Part shown: piece after piece, positions 36,223 to 46,407 of the stretch
How the letters are laid out: each line of letters begins with the position of its first letter
How positions within the stretch are numbered: the first letter of the stretch is position 1
Source: Cupriavidus lacunae
GTDB taxonomy: Bacteria > Pseudomonadota > Gammaproteobacteria > Burkholderiales > Burkholderiaceae
Direction of reading: 5' to 3'
NCBI RefSeq assembly: GCF_003353055.1
Contig: NZ_QKWJ01000010.1
Span: forward strand, 1-64,000
DNA: 64,000 bases
Program-made: the position numbers and the translations under genes
The notes under the pieces: model-generated
What the model was told of the DNA's origin: nothing
The model's input: only the letters and a program-made list of their open reading frames with translations
Databases searched by the model: none

Positions 36223-39200
36223 ATGCGCTGCACAAGCTGCGGCTCCGACAATCCCGACGGAGCCAGATTCTGCAAGGAATGCGGGGCCAGGCTTGCACGG
36301 CGCTGCCCGAACTGCGGCCATGAAGCGGGCGCCGCGGACAAGTTTTGCACCGAATGCGGCGCATCCTTCACCAGCCCCGCCGAAGGGCCATCCGTCGGCG
36401 CCCAGCCCACTGCGCCCGCTCCCATCGACTACACGCCACGTCACCTGGTCGAGCGCATTCTGGCCGAGCAGGCCGCCATGGAGGCCAGGGGATCCGCCGC
36501 GGGTGAACGCAAGACCATCACTGCCCTGTTCGCCGACATGGCCGGTTCCACGGCCTTGATCCACGATCTCGATCCCGAAGAGGCACGCCACCTGATCGAC
36601 CCCGTCATGGCCCTGATGATGGAGGCCGTGCATCACTATGAGGGTTATGTCGCCAAGTCCCTGGGAGACGGCATACTGGCCCTGTTCGGCGCCCCCATCG
36701 CCCACGAAGATCATCCACAGCGAGCGCTGTATGCGGCGCTGCGGATGCAGGAAGCCATGCGTCGTCACAGTGACCGCATCCGGCTCGAGCAAGGCATACC
36801 GCTTCAGATCCGGGTGGGAATCCACACCGGAGAGGTGGTGGTACGTTCCATCCGCAGGGACGACCTGCACACGGACTACGATCCGGTGGGACACACGATC
36901 CACATCGCCTCAAGGATGGAAACCATTGCCACGCCGTCATCCATTCTCGTCAGCGAGTCGGTCCGCAGGCTGACGGACGGGTATTTCGACTTCAAGGCCC
37001 TCGGCGCGACCCAGGTAAAAGGCATACCGGAACCCCTTGCCGTGTACGAGGTGCTGCGCCCGGGGGTATTGCGCACGCGCCTGCAAGTGGCGCAGCGTCG
37101 CGGCCTGGCGCAGTTCGTCGGACGTCAGGACGAGCTGGCGCGTCTGCATGAGGCCCTGGACCGGGCCAGGACGGGAAGCGGGCAGATTGTCGGGGTGGTC
37201 GGGGAAGCCGGGGTCGGAAAGTCCCGACTGTTCCACGAGTTCAAGGCGCTGTCACAGCACGGCTGCATGGTCCTGGAGACGTTTTCCGTCTCGCACGGCA
37301 AGTCCTTTGCCTATTTGCCGCTGATCGAACTGGTGAAGAACTACTTCCAGATCGAGCTACAGGACGATGAACGGAGGTGCCGAGAAAAGGTTGCAGGCAG
37401 GGTGCTGATGCTCGACCGCACGCTGGAAGACCTCTTGCCCTACCTGCTCCATCTGCTGGGCATCGCCGACCCGATTTCGGCATTGCCGAACATGGACTCG
37501 CAGATCCGGCGCCAGCGCACGTTTGAGGCGATCACGCGCCTGCTGGTCCGAGAAAGCCAGAATCAGCCGCTCGAACTTCTGTTTGAGGATTTGCAATGGC
37601 TGGACAACGAAACCGAGGCGTTCCTGGATGTGCTCGTTGACCACCTGCCGGGCGCCAGGATTCTGCTGCTGCTGAATTACCGGCCCGAGTATCAGCATGA
37701 CTGGAGTGCAGAGGATAACTACACGCAGCTTCGGCTGGATCCGCTGGGCCAGGTCGAAGCCGGGCAACTGCTCGCCGCGCTGCTTGGAGAGGATGCCACG
37801 CTCACGCCTCTCAAGACGCTCATCATGGAGAAGACGGAGGGCAACCCCTTCTTCATGGAGGAAGTGGTGCAGACCTTGCTCGAGGAGAAGGTGCTGCACG
37901 GCGAGCCTGGCCACTACCGCATCGAAAAGACCCCCACGGCGCTGCATATCCCGACCACGGTACAAGGCGTGCTGGCGGCCCGTATCGACCGGCTTCCCCG
38001 CGCCGAGAAGGACTTGTTGCAAAGCCTTGCCGTGATCGGCAAGGAGTTTCCTTATGGCCTGATCCAGCGGGTCGTGGCGCAGCCTGATGACCCATTGCAC
38101 CGGCTACTGGCTCAACTGGAGGCTGGCGGATTTATCTACGAGCGGCCCGCATTCCCCGACACTGAGTACACGTTCAAGCATGCGCTGACCCAGGAAGTCG
38201 CCGGCAGCTCGCTGCTCACGGAACAACGCACCGCGCTGCATGAACGCACGGCCCATGCGATCGAGGCCCTCTTCCACCATCAGTTGAAGGATTACTACAG
38301 CGAACTGGCACGGCATTACAGCCTTAGCGGCAATGATCCGAAAGCTGTGGAGTACCTTCTGGCGACCGGACAGCAGGCCGTACAGCGCTCCGCCTACGAG
38401 GAAGCCATCCGTCAACTGCACGCAGCCCTGGCATTGCTCAAGCGCCAGCCCGATACCCCCGAACGCGCACGCCAGGAACTCGCTTTGCGACTTGCCATCG
38501 GGCCGGCGTTGATTGCCGCCCGAGGATTTGCCTCGCCCGAGGTGGAGGCAACTTACAGCCGTGCCCTGGTATTGTGCAGCCAGGTTGGGGAAACGCCGCA
38601 GCGCTTTCGAACGCAAGTGGGATTGCGCACCTACTTCTCTCTGCGAGCAGAACATGCGAAGGCATACCAGCTGGGGAAGCAACTCCTTAGCCTGGCCAGG
38701 AATGCGCAAGACCCCGAGTTACTGGCGGAGGCGCATGTCTCGCTAGGAACGACGTTGTATTACTCGGGAAGGTTCAGGGCCGCGGATGCCCATCTGAAGG
38801 ATGCGCTCGCGCTCTACGGCAAAGAACCGCATCACGGCCACATTAATTTCCATGGCGTCGATCCGGAGGTACGCGCGCTATCCATTTCAGCCCTGGTCTT
38901 GTGGTCTCTCGGCTATCCCGACCAGGCCAGCAGGAATGCGCAAGGGTCCCTCGCGCTGGCCCGGAAGCAGTCCCACCCGTTCAGCCTGGCGCATGCCCTT
39001 TGCTTTGTCGCGGAGCTGCACCAGTTCCGCCGCGATCCCAGGCTCACGCAAGAGTACGCCGAGGCTTGCATCGCGCTCTCGACCGAACAAGGCTTCCCGT
39101 TCTGGCTGGCATGGACGACTATCCTTCGTGGCTGGGCGCTCGCCGAGCAGGGACAGCAGCAGGAAGGCATCGCGCAGATGCGCCAGGGACTGGCCGCCTA

Positions 39201-39639
39201 TCAGGCGACGGGCGCGACGCTGGGATATTCGCACTTCCAGGCACTGTTGGCCCAGGCCTATGGGCACATGGGACAGATCGATTCAGGCCTGAGCGCGCTT
39301 GCCGAGGCAAAGGACGCGGTGGAAAGGGTCGGGGAACGCTATTGCGAAGCGGAGTGGCATCGGGTCAAGGGAGAACTGATACTTCAGAGTTCAGGCCTCC
39401 ACGGCCTCAGGTCTGGCGGTGAGGCGGAAGCAGAAGCGTGTTTTCGCAACGCGATCGCGGTAGCCCGCCGGCAGCATGCCAGATCCCTTGAGTTGCGGGC
39501 GACCCTGAATCTGGCGCAGCTCTGGCGAGAGCAAGGCAACATCGAGCCGGCCAGGGAGTTGCTGACGGGGATCCGGCGCGCGTTCACCGAAGGTTTCGAC
39601 AGCGCGGATATGCAGGATGCCGGCGTCGCGTGCGGTTGA
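36223..39639 (+). CDS. Zinc-ribbon cyclase–AAA/STAND ATPase–TPR protein
   Basis: A 1138-residue multidomain protein. Two zinc ribbons (CTSCG...FCKECG and CPNCG...FCTECG) occupy residues 1–50. A class III cyclase domain at about 95–270 has FADMAGST and AKSLGDGILALFG with both metal Asp and the Lys, but the Asn of the VNxASR motif is His (HTIHIASRM). An AAA16-type ATPase follows (Walker A GEAGVGKSRL near 365, Walker B-like LELLFEDLQWLD), then a helical TPR region to the C-terminus. Such proteins are thought to couple cyclase or signal input to ATPase-driven switching. The ATG at 36223 is preceded by AGAGG; 36208 or 36115 are alternatives. GC content is visibly lower than in the neighbouring genes, hinting at acquisition. 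Confidence 0.87.
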   Translation: MRCTSCGSDNPDGARFCKECGARLARRCPNCGHEAGAADKFCTECGASFTSPAEGPSVGAQPTAPAPIDYTPRHLVERILAEQAAMEARGSAAGERKTITALFADMAGSTALIHDLDPEEARHLIDPVMALMMEAVHHYEGYVAKSLGDGILALFGAPIAHEDHPQRALYAALRMQEAMRRHSDRIRLEQGIPLQIRVGIHTGEVVVRSIRRDDLHTDYDPVGHTIHIASRMETIATPSSILVSESVRRLTDGYFDFKALGATQVKGIPEPLAVYEVLRPGVLRTRLQVAQRRGLAQFVGRQDELARLHEALDRARTGSGQIVGVVGEAGVGKSRLFHEFKALSQHGCMVLETFSVSHGKSFAYLPLIELVKNYFQIELQDDERRCREKVAGRVLMLDRTLEDLLPYLLHLLGIADPISALPNMDSQIRRQRTFEAITRLLVRESQNQPLELLFEDLQWLDNETEAFLDVLVDHLPGARILLLLNYRPEYQHDWSAEDNYTQLRLDPLGQVEAGQLLAALLGEDATLTPLKTLIMEKTEGNPFFMEEVVQTLLEEKVLHGEPGHYRIEKTPTALHIPTTVQGVLAARIDRLPRAEKDLLQSLAVIGKEFPYGLIQRVVAQPDDPLHRLLAQLEAGGFIYERPAFPDTEYTFKHALTQEVAGSSLLTEQRTALHERTAHAIEALFHHQLKDYYSELARHYSLSGNDPKAVEYLLATGQQAVQRSAYEEAIRQLHAALALLKRQPDTPERARQELALRLAIGPALIAARGFASPEVEATYSRALVLCSQVGETPQRFRTQVGLRTYFSLRAEHAKAYQLGKQLLSLARNAQDPELLAEAHVSLGTTLYYSGRFRAADAHLKDALALYGKEPHHGHINFHGVDPEVRALSISALVLWSLGYPDQASRNAQGSLALARKQSHPFSLAHALCFVAELHQFRRDPRLTQEYAEACIALSTEQGFPFWLAWTTILRGWALAEQGQQQEGIAQMRQGLAAYQATGATLGYSHFQALLAQAYGHMGQIDSGLSALAEAKDAVERVGERYCEAEWHRVKGELILQSSGLHGLRSGGEAEAEACFRNAIAVARRQHARSLELRATLNLAQLWREQGNIEPARELLTGIRRAFTEGFDSADMQDAGVACG

Positions 39640-39765
39640 TTATTCGCGTTTGCCGCAGCGGGACGACCTGGCGGTTGTGCTCGAGGGTAACTGGGGCGAC
39701 CCTGACGAGGTCTCGCCCCCGGGCATACGGGTCCACACGCGGGGCGCAGCAGAAATCGCCTTCCA

Positions 39766-39805
39766 GAAAAAACAAAACCCCGGAAGACCGCGATCTTCCG
39801 GGGTT
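39766..39805 (-). terminator. Rho-independent terminator of tRNA-Ser
   Basis: On the minus strand a 12-bp perfect stem (39794–39805 with 39776–39787), 6-nt loop, is followed by a T-rich run complementary to 39766–39775. It begins 12 nt after the tRNA 3' end. Confidence 0.9.
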
Positions 39806-39817
39806 CGCCGCCATTGC

Positions 39818-39911
39818 TGGCGGAGACGGAGGGATTCGAACCCTCGATCCAGGTTTTGGCCCAGATGCTCCCTTAGCAGGGGAGTGCCTTCGACCTCTCG
39901 GCCACGTCTCC
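39818..39911 (-). tRNA. tRNA-Ser (anticodon GCU)
   Basis: A class II tRNA of 94 nt including an encoded CCA (complement of 39818–39820). The acceptor stem GGAGACG pairs with CGTCTCC, and the discriminator base is G as in serine tRNAs. The anticodon stem CTCCC/GGGAG encloses a loop with GCT. A long variable arm is present, and the T arm is GAGGG-TTCGAAT-CCCTC. It reads AGC/AGU codons. It has its own promoter and terminator, so it is transcribed separately from lysC upstream. Confidence 0.97.
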
Positions 39912-39919
39912 CAAACTTG

Positions 39920-39944
39920 CGTTGTGTGAGGGAGCCACACAACG
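39920..39944 (-). other. Leader hairpin of the tRNA-Ser precursor
   Basis: A perfect 9-bp inverted repeat CGTTGTGTG/CACACAACG (39920–39928 with 39936–39944) lies between the predicted transcription start (about 39946) and the mature 5' end at 39911. The precursor would begin almost directly with this hairpin, which could protect or position it for RNase P. Confidence 0.6.
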
Positions 39945-39952
39945 AAGCGCGT

Positions 39953-39981
39953 ATTCTAACGACGCCGTGCGCGTTGGTCAA
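39953..39981 (-). promoter_or_regulatory. Sigma70 promoter of tRNA-Ser
   Basis: On the minus strand TTGACC (39981–39976) and TAGAAT (39958–39953) are separated by exactly 17 bp, about 40 bp upstream of the mature tRNA. Five of six bases match the consensus in each hexamer. Confidence 0.85.
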
Positions 39982-40037
39982 CGAAAAATTGATGACACCA
40001 CACAAAAATCGCGCCGTCAGAAGTGTTCACGAACGGA

Positions 40038-41288
40038 TCACGCCTGTTCCAGTTCAAAGGCCTTGTGCAGGGCGCGCACGGCCAGTTCCATGTACTTCTC
40101 GTCGATCAGCACCGAGATCTTGATTTCCGAGGTAGAGATCATCTGGATGTTGATGCCCTCTTCCGACAGGGTGCGGAACATCTTGCTGGCGATGCCCACG
40201 TGCGAGCGCATGCCCACGCCCACCACCGAGACCTTCGACACCTTCGGGTCGCCCGACACGCTGCCGGCGCCGATATGCGACTTCACCCCATCGTTCAGGA
40301 TGGCCAGCGCGCGCTGGTACTCGCCGCGCGGCACGGTGAAGGTGAAGTCGGTCTTGCCGTCGACGGACTGGTTCTGGATGATCATGTCGACGTCGATATT
40401 GGCGTCGGCGACCGGGCCCAGGATCTGGTAGGCGATGCCCGGCTTGTCCGGCACGCCCAGAACGGTGATCTTGGCTTCGTCACGGGCAAAGGCGATGCCG
40501 GAGATGACGGCTGCTTCCATGGTGGAGTCTTCCTCAAAAGTGATCAGCGTGCCCGAGTGCATTTCCTGCTCGAGCGGCATAAGCGGGTCGGTCAGCGACG
40601 ACAGCACGCGGGTCTTCACGCGGTACTTGCCGGCGAACTCCACGGAGCGGATCTGCAGCACCTTGGAGCCGAGGCTGGCCATTTCCAGCATCTCTTCGAA
40701 GGTGATCTGGTCCAGGCGGCGGGCGTCTTCGACCACGCGCGGATCGGTGGTGTACACGCCGTCCACGTCGGTGTAGATCAGGCACTCGTCGGCCTCGATG
40801 GCGGCGGCGATGGCCACGGCCGAGGTGTCCGAGCCACCGCGGCCCAGCGTGGTGATGTTGCCGTCGTCGTCGATGCCCTGGAAGCCGGTGATCACGACCA
40901 CACGGCCGGCGTCGAGGTCGCCTAGGATGCGCTCGTCGTCGATCGATTCGATGCGGGCCTTGGTGTACGACGAGTCGGTCTTCACCGGCACTTGCCAGCC
41001 GGTGTAGCTGACCGCGTCGATGTTCTCGCCGTGCAGCGCGATCGCCAGCAGTGCCACGCTGGCCTGTTCGCCGGTGGAGGCGAGCATGTCCAGTTCACGC
41101 GGATTGGGCTGCGGCGAAATTTCCCTGGCGAGTCCCAGCAGGCGATTGGTCTCGCCCGACATGGCCGAAGGCACCACGACTACGCGGTGACCGGCGCGGT
41201 GCCACTTGGCAACGCGCTTGGCGACATTCTTGATGCGTTCCGTGGAACCCATCGAAGTGCCGCCGTATTTGTGAACGATGAGAGCCAT
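40038..41288 (-). CDS. lysC: Aspartate kinase
   Basis: A 416-residue monofunctional aspartokinase, the first step in lysine, threonine and methionine synthesis. The kinase domain starts with [11 protein letters not shown] (residues 5–15) and includes [11 protein letters not shown] near 150 and [13 protein letters not shown]. Two C-terminal ACT domains (from about residue 265: [14 protein letters not shown], then [15 protein letters not shown]) are the site of feedback inhibition by lysine and threonine. The start ATG at 41288 was chosen because the family begins [11 protein letters not shown]. It is the last gene of the cysS–glycosylase–accA–tilS–lysC block, 122 bp after tilS. Confidence 0.96.
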   Translation of the reverse strand: MALIVHKYGGTSMGSTERIKNVAKRVAKWHRAGHRVVVVPSAMSGETNRLLGLAREISPQPNPRELDMLASTGEQASVALLAIALHGENIDAVSYTGWQVPVKTDSSYTKARIESIDDERILGDLDAGRVVVITGFQGIDDDGNITTLGRGGSDTSAVAIAAAIEADECLIYTDVDGVYTTDPRVVEDARRLDQITFEEMLEMASLGSKVLQIRSVEFAGKYRVKTRVLSSLTDPLMPLEQEMHSGTLITFEEDSTMEAAVISGIAFARDEAKITVLGVPDKPGIAYQILGPVADANIDVDMIIQNQSVDGKTDFTFTVPRGEYQRALAILNDGVKSHIGAGSVSGDPKVSKVSVVGVGMRSHVGIASKMFRTLSEEGINIQMISTSEIKISVLIDEKYMELAVRALHKAFELEQA

Positions 41289-41410
41289 CTTCTTGTCGAC
41301 GCCAGCGATTGTGCAAACCCTTGAAAATACACGATCACGTCCCGTCAGGCAAGGCGGTAGCGGGGTTCCGGGTGCAGATCGGAGGTGATGCCGGCGGTAA
41401 TCCGGGTGTT

Positions 41411-42868
41411 TCAGTGCGGCGGCGTCGCCACTGCCGGCGGCCGCGGATGCCATTCCACGCGCCAGCGCGGCGCCGCCTGGGTGTCCGGCCAGCGCCGATG
41501 CATGCCGAGGCCGGCGGCCAGCACCAGGGTGTCGCCCGCCCACAGCAGCGGCAGCCAGGCCCGACGCCAGGCCGGAATGCCGGCTTCCTGGCAGGCTTGC
41601 TTCAGCGCCCGGGCGGGGCCGCCGGGGCGCAGCACGATGCGCTCGCCGCCGCTGCGCGCGGCCAGGCGCAGGGGTTGGTGCAGCACCGCTTCGGGCACGC
41701 CGAAGGTATCGTCGCGGAAGAAGTGAAGTTCGCCGCGCCATGCCGGCACGACAATGCGCGCCTCGCCCCGCCAGTCCAGCATCACGGGTGCCGGCGCAAC
41801 TTCCGGTGGCGGCGTGCAGGCCAGCACGCGTTCGCGGAAACGGCGCAGCATCAGACCCTCATGCGCGATCGCGGGCTCGCCGCCGGCATGCGTGACCAGT
41901 TGCTCGCGCATCGCCGCCAGCCGCGCAGTGGACGGCGCGCGCACGCCGAGGTCGCGCAGCCAGAAGCGCAGCACGGCATCGGCATGCGCCGCGGGCAAGG
42001 CGCGCAGGCCAGCCAGGTCGAGTTCGGCAAGCGTGTTGGGATCGCGGCCAGGGTGCGCCAGCGCCGCCAGCGAGGCCGAGGCCAGCTCATCGATCAGTTG
42101 GCCTGCCTGGGCGAAATGCGCTGCCGCCTGCACCACGTTGACCGACAGCGCCGGAAAAGCCGCTACCAGCGCCGGCAGGTGCGCGCGCAAGGCATTGCGC
42201 GCGTAGCGGGCATCGGCATTGGACGGATCGTCGACCCATTGCAAGGCGTTGGCGGCGCAGTAGTCCTCGATCCCGGCACGGGGCACATCCAGCCAGGGGC
42301 GCAGCAGCAGCACGCCGCTGCCATCGTCCAGCGAGCGCATGGCGGGCATGCCGGCCATGCCCGCCACGCCGGCGCCGCGAAACAGCCGCAGCAGCACGGT
42401 CTCGACCTGGTCGTCCTGGTGATGGGCAAACAGCAGCAGGCGCGCGCCGCTGTCGGCGCACATCGCCGCCAGCGCAGCATAGCGCGCGCGGCGCGCGGCC
42501 GCCTCCACGCCCTCGCCCGCTTCTGGCTGCACCGACACCCGCCGCACGAAATAGCCGACCTGCCACTGCGCGCACAGCGCGGCGCAGAAGCGGTCCCAGT
42601 CGTCGGCCTCGGCTTGCAGGCCGTGGTGGACATGCAGCGCCACCACGCGCGCGCCAACGCCCCACTGCGCCGCGGCCGCGCGTGCGGCGTGCAGCAGCGC
42701 GACCGAATCGCGCCCGCCCGACAGGGCCACCGCGATCGTCGGCGCGCCCTGGCCCGTACCGCCGCCAGAAACAACAAAGGCCGCACCGGCCTGGAGGGCC
42801 TGTGCGACCTTGTCGGTCAGCCGGGCGGACGGGTCAGTCCTGGGTGCCGGTTTCCTTGAACTTGCCAT
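41411..42868 (-). CDS. tilS: tRNA(Ile)-lysidine synthase
   Basis: A 485-residue enzyme that converts cytidine-34 of tRNA-Ile(CAU) to lysidine, so that the tRNA reads AUA and not AUG. The PP-loop ATP site is SGGRDS at residues 50–55 (consensus SGGxDS), followed by ALHVHHGL and [16 protein letters not shown]. The TilS substrate-binding and C-terminal domains follow. Its start overlaps the 3' end of accA by 35 bp, indicating translational coupling. The first 40 residues form a Gly/Ala-rich extension before the first strand (TIAVAL). Confidence 0.94.
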   Translation of the reverse strand: MASSRKPAPRTDPSARLTDKVAQALQAGAAFVVSGGGTGQGAPTIAVALSGGRDSVALLHAARAAAAQWGVGARVVALHVHHGLQAEADDWDRFCAALCAQWQVGYFVRRVSVQPEAGEGVEAAARRARYAALAAMCADSGARLLLFAHHQDDQVETVLLRLFRGAGVAGMAGMPAMRSLDDGSGVLLLRPWLDVPRAGIEDYCAANALQWVDDPSNADARYARNALRAHLPALVAAFPALSVNVVQAAAHFAQAGQLIDELASASLAALAHPGRDPNTLAELDLAGLRALPAAHADAVLRFWLRDLGVRAPSTARLAAMREQLVTHAGGEPAIAHEGLMLRRFRERVLACTPPPEVAPAPVMLDWRGEARIVVPAWRGELHFFRDDTFGVPEAVLHQPLRLAARSGGERIVLRPGGPARALKQACQEAGIPAWRRAWLPLLWAGDTLVLAAGLGMHRRWPDTQAAPRWRVEWHPRPPAVATPPH

Positions 42869-43805
42869 AGGCGAGCAGGCGCTCGTAGCGGCGAGCCTGC
42901 AGCTCCTTCACGCTCATGCCCTGGAACTGGCGCAGCGACTCGGCCAGCGAGCGCTTGAGCATCGCCGCCATACCCTTGTAGTCGCGGTGCGCGCCGCCCA
43001 GCGGCTCGCTCACGATCTTGTCGATCAGGCCCAGCGCCTTCAGGCGGTGCGCGGTCAAGCCGAGCGCCTCGGCGGCTTCCGGCGCCTTCGCGGCGGTCTT
43101 CCACAGGATCGAGGCGCAGCCTTCCGGCGAGATCACCGCGTAGGTGGCGAACTGCAGCATCTGCACCACGTCGCCCACGGCAATCGCCAGTGCGCCGCCC
43201 GAACCGCCTTCACCGATGATGGTGGCGATCAGGGGCACCTTCAGGCCGGCCATCACATACAGGTTGTGGCCGATGGCTTCGGACTGGCCGCGCTCTTCGG
43301 CGTCGATGCCGGGGAACGCGCCCGGGGTATCGACAAAGGTGAAGATCGGCAGGCCGAACTTGTCCGCCAGTTCCATCAGGCGCTTGGCCTTGCGGTAACC
43401 CTCGGGCTTGGGCATGCCGAAATTGCGCATGGCGCGCTCTTTCGTGTCACGGCCCTTCTGGTGGCCGATGACCATGCACGCCTGGCCATTGAAGCGCGCC
43501 AGGCCGCCGATGATCGACAGATCGTCGGCAAAGGTGCGGTCGCCGTGCAGCTCGTGGAAATCGGTGAAGATCTCGCGCACGTAGTCCAGCGTGTAGGGAC
43601 GCTGGGGATGGCGGGCGATTTGCGCAACCTGCCACGGGGTCAGGTTGGCGTAGATGTCTTTGGTCAGCTGCTGGCTCTTGCCGGCCAGCCGCGAAATCTC
43701 TTCGGAAATATCGACAGCCGAATCGTCCTGCACAAAGCGCAGTTCTTCGATCTTTGCCTCGAGTTCGGCAATGGGCTGCTCAAAATCCAGGAAGGTGGTT
43801 TTCAT
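42834..43805 (-). CDS. accA: Acetyl-CoA carboxylase carboxyltransferase subunit alpha
   Basis: A 323-residue carboxyltransferase alpha chain, normal length. It begins with the typical coiled N-terminus ([20 protein letters not shown]). Family blocks seen are [53 protein letters not shown] and [10 protein letters not shown]. It pairs with AccD (not in the window) to transfer CO2 from biotin-AccB to acetyl-CoA, committing carbon to fatty-acid synthesis. It lies between the DNA glycosylase and tilS, overlapping the latter. Confidence 0.97.
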   Translation of the reverse strand: MKTTFLDFEQPIAELEAKIEELRFVQDDSAVDISEEISRLAGKSQQLTKDIYANLTPWQVAQIARHPQRPYTLDYVREIFTDFHELHGDRTFADDLSIIGGLARFNGQACMVIGHQKGRDTKERAMRNFGMPKPEGYRKAKRLMELADKFGLPIFTFVDTPGAFPGIDAEERGQSEAIGHNLYVMAGLKVPLIATIIGEGGSGGALAIAVGDVVQMLQFATYAVISPEGCASILWKTAAKAPEAAEALGLTAHRLKALGLIDKIVSEPLGGAHRDYKGMAAMLKRSLAESLRQFQGMSVKELQARRYERLLAYGKFKETGTQD

Positions 43806-43920
43806 AAAATCACACGTACCTGTCTGTGAAGGGGCGCATTCTACCGGAATTTGGTCGCTATCTTAGCGCCTGCCAGATAGCCCGGACTGCACCTGCCACT
43901 AAATTTTCTTGCCGCAATGA

Positions 43921-44781
43921 CTAATACGTCACTGGCAGCGGGTCGAGACTGCGCCACATGTACCACGTAGCGACTGTGCGCCAGGGCTCCCAGTTGGCCG
44001 CCACCTCGCGCGCCTCGCTGCGCGTGACCGGTTCGCCACTGAAGTAATTGGTTGAGATCGCATTGATCAGGCCGACGTCGTCGAGCGGCAGCACATTGGG
44101 CCGCATCAGATTGAACATCAGGAACATCTCGGCGGTCCAGCGGCCGATGCCGCGGATCTGGGTCAGCTCGGCGATGACGGCCTCGTCGTCCATCTGCGCC
44201 CACTCGGCGACGTGCACCGTGCCCGCCTTGAAATGGTCGGCCAGGTCAATCAGGTATTCCGCCTTGCGCTTGGACAATCCGCAGCCGGCCAGCTTCTCGG
44301 GTCCGGCGCGCAGGAACTGCGCCGGCGCCAGCTTCGGGCAGGCCGCATGCAGCCGCTCCCACACCGACTGCGCCGCCTTGACCGAGATCTGCTGGCCCAC
44401 CACCGCGCGCGCCAGCGTGACGAACGGATCCCCGCGCGACACCAGGTGCGCCGGGCCGTAGGTCGGGATCATCTTGCGCAGGATGCGGTCGCGCTTCATC
44501 AGGTCGGCGCAGGCCTCGTCCCAGTAGGCGGGGCGCACCGCATCGATGACGGTTTCAACCGGCAGCGGCACCGCATCCGCCTCGGGCAGCACGGCCTTGG
44601 CGTTACGCGTCTTTGCCGCGAGTTTGCCCGCGTCCTTGCCCGTGTCCTTGCCATCCGGCAGCGGCGCCTCTTTGGCGCCGGCCTTGCCCGGGCGCGGGCC
44701 GGCCGCCTTCGCACGGCCCCGCGTGGCGGCAGGCGTGACGGGCGTCGTGGCGGTGGCGGGCTTGCGCGCGGCAGCGTTCAA
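43921..44781 (-). CDS. DNA-3-methyladenine glycosylase II-like (HhH-GPD)
   Basis: A 286-residue base-excision repair enzyme. The N-terminal 75 residues are a low-complexity Ala/Lys/Pro tail, probably disordered. From about residue 90 the AlkA-like core runs [14 protein letters not shown], then [15 protein letters not shown], helix-hairpin-helix [17 protein letters not shown] and PLDDVGL with the catalytic Asp. The likely start is TTG at 44781, overlapping the cysS stop in the sequence TTGA; no ATG lies upstream of the core within the frame. This overlap indicates translational coupling to cysS. Alkylated purines are the expected substrate. Confidence 0.88.
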   Translation of the reverse strand: MNAAARKPATATTPVTPAATRGRAKAAGPRPGKAGAKEAPLPDGKDTGKDAGKLAAKTRNAKAVLPEADAVPLPVETVIDAVRPAYWDEACADLMKRDRILRKMIPTYGPAHLVSRGDPFVTLARAVVGQQISVKAAQSVWERLHAACPKLAPAQFLRAGPEKLAGCGLSKRKAEYLIDLADHFKAGTVHVAEWAQMDDEAVIAELTQIRGIGRWTAEMFLMFNLMRPNVLPLDDVGLINAISTNYFSGEPVTRSEAREVAANWEPWRTVATWYMWRSLDPLPVTY

Positions 44782-46166
44782 GCACGCCTCCACTCGGTGG
44801 CACCGCCGGGCTTGTCTTCCAGCACGATGCCCGCTTCCAGCAGTTGCGCGCGGATGCGGTCCGCCTCGGCAAAGTTGCGCCCGACCTTGGCGGTCTTGCG
44901 CGCGGCGATCAGCGTCTCGATCTCGTCCGGCGACGGGCCGTCGTCGGACTTGCCGCCCTGCAGGAAGGTGTGCGGATCGCGCTCGAGCAGGCCCAGCGTG
45001 CCGGCCAGCGCCTTGAGCTGGCGCGCGGCGGCGGTCGAGCCGGTGCGGTTGATCTCGCTGGCCAGGTCGAACAGCACCGCCATTGCGATCGGCGTGTTGA
45101 AGTCGTCGCCCATGGCCTCGGCAAACCGCTTGGCGTGCGGCTCGTCCCAGTCCACCGCGCAGCCGCCCGGCTGGCTGTCCTTGAGCGCCGTGTACAGGCG
45201 CGTCAGCGCGTGGCGGGCATCGTCCAGGTGCGCGTCGCTGTAGTTCAGCGGGCTGCGGTAGTGCGCGCGCAGGATAAAGAAGCGCACGACCTCGGCGTCG
45301 TACGACTTCAGGACCTCGCGGATGGTGAAGAAATTGCCAAGCGACTTGGACATTTTTTCGTCGTTGATGCGCACGAAACCGTTGTGCATCCACATATTGA
45401 CGAAGGGCTTGCCGCTGGCGCCTTCGGACTGCGCAATCTCGTTCTCGTGGTGCGGGAACTGCAGGTCAGCCCCGCCGCCATGAATGTCGAAATGCTCGCC
45501 CAGCAGCGTGCAGCTCATGGCGGAGCATTCAATGTGCCAGCCCGGGCGGCCGGCGCCCCATTTCGAGTCCCACTTGCTCTCGGGCGGCTCGCTGGCCTTG
45601 GCGGATTTCCACAGCACGAAGTCCAGCGGGTCCTGCTTGGCATCGTTGGCGCTGACGCGCTCGCCGGCGCGCAGGTCTTCCAGCGACTTGCCCGAGAGCT
45701 TGCCGTAGCCGTCAAACTTGCGCACCGAATAGTTCACGTCGCCGTCGCTGGCCTGGTAGGCCAGGCCCCTGGCTTCGAGCTTGCCGATCATGTCAAGCAT
45801 CTGCGGCACGAAGTCGGTGGCGCGCGGCTCATGGTCGGGACGGATCACGCCCAGCGCGGCGGCATCCTCATGCATGTACTGGATGAAGCGCGTGGTCAGC
45901 TCGCCGATGGTCTCGCCGTTCTCGGCCGCGCGGCGGATGATCTTGTCGTCGATGTCGGTGATGTTCTGCACATACGTCACCTCGTAGCCGGCGGCGCGCA
46001 GCCAGCGGTGCACCATATCGAACACCACCATCACGCGAGCATGGCCAACGTGGCAGTAGTCGTACACGGTCATGCCGCACACATACATGCGGACCTTGCC
46101 GGGTTCGATTGGCACGAATGGCTGTTTCTCACGCGCGAGCGTGTTGTAGATGTTCAGAAGCTGCAT
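44778..46166 (-). CDS. cysS: Cysteinyl-tRNA synthetase
   Basis: A 462-residue class I synthetase. [18 protein letters not shown] contains the zinc-binding Cys30 and the HIGH motif (HVGH, 39–42). Other zinc ligands lie in [13 protein letters not shown] and [14 protein letters not shown]. The KMSKS motif ([10 protein letters not shown]) is at about residues 267–276, followed by the DALR and C-terminal domains. The ATG at 46166 gives the family start [10 protein letters not shown]. It is the first gene of the minus-strand block and is divergent from the TPR gene at 46408. The promoters of both lie in the 241-bp gap. Confidence 0.96.
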   Translation of the reverse strand: MQLLNIYNTLAREKQPFVPIEPGKVRMYVCGMTVYDYCHVGHARVMVVFDMVHRWLRAAGYEVTYVQNITDIDDKIIRRAAENGETIGELTTRFIQYMHEDAAALGVIRPDHEPRATDFVPQMLDMIGKLEARGLAYQASDGDVNYSVRKFDGYGKLSGKSLEDLRAGERVSANDAKQDPLDFVLWKSAKASEPPESKWDSKWGAGRPGWHIECSAMSCTLLGEHFDIHGGGADLQFPHHENEIAQSEGASGKPFVNMWMHNGFVRINDEKMSKSLGNFFTIREVLKSYDAEVVRFFILRAHYRSPLNYSDAHLDDARHALTRLYTALKDSQPGGCAVDWDEPHAKRFAEAMGDDFNTPIAMAVLFDLASEINRTGSTAAARQLKALAGTLGLLERDPHTFLQGGKSDDGPSPDEIETLIAARKTAKVGRNFAEADRIRAQLLEAGIVLEDKPGGATEWRRA

Positions 46167-46407
46167 GAAACGAAGTGAGTGGTGAGAGGAGACTGCCGGG
46201 TTCGACAGCAGGCCGCCGGCGGGGACGCAGCCACTGGCGCAATACCGTCGCGCCCCATATCTTACCGGAAGGCGGTGCGCGGGTTGGGCACGCAATGAAG
46301 CATGCCGGGGCGCAAGCAAGCCGCGCGCCATGACTGCCATGGCATTGCCTTCGTGCCGGACTTGCCGCTTTGCTAGAATGCCGCGGAGTATAACGGACCC
46401 GTCCTCA

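Noticed and set aside
39617..40123. Open frames running across the tRNA-Ser gene
   Set aside because: The peptide patterns (GGIRTL and DSNPRS types) are the well-known spurious translation of tRNA genes.
46345..46379. Possible promoter TTGCCT/TAGAAT before the TPR gene
   Set aside because: The spacer would be 23 bp, too long for a sigma70 promoter, so only the −10-like hexamer is mentioned.
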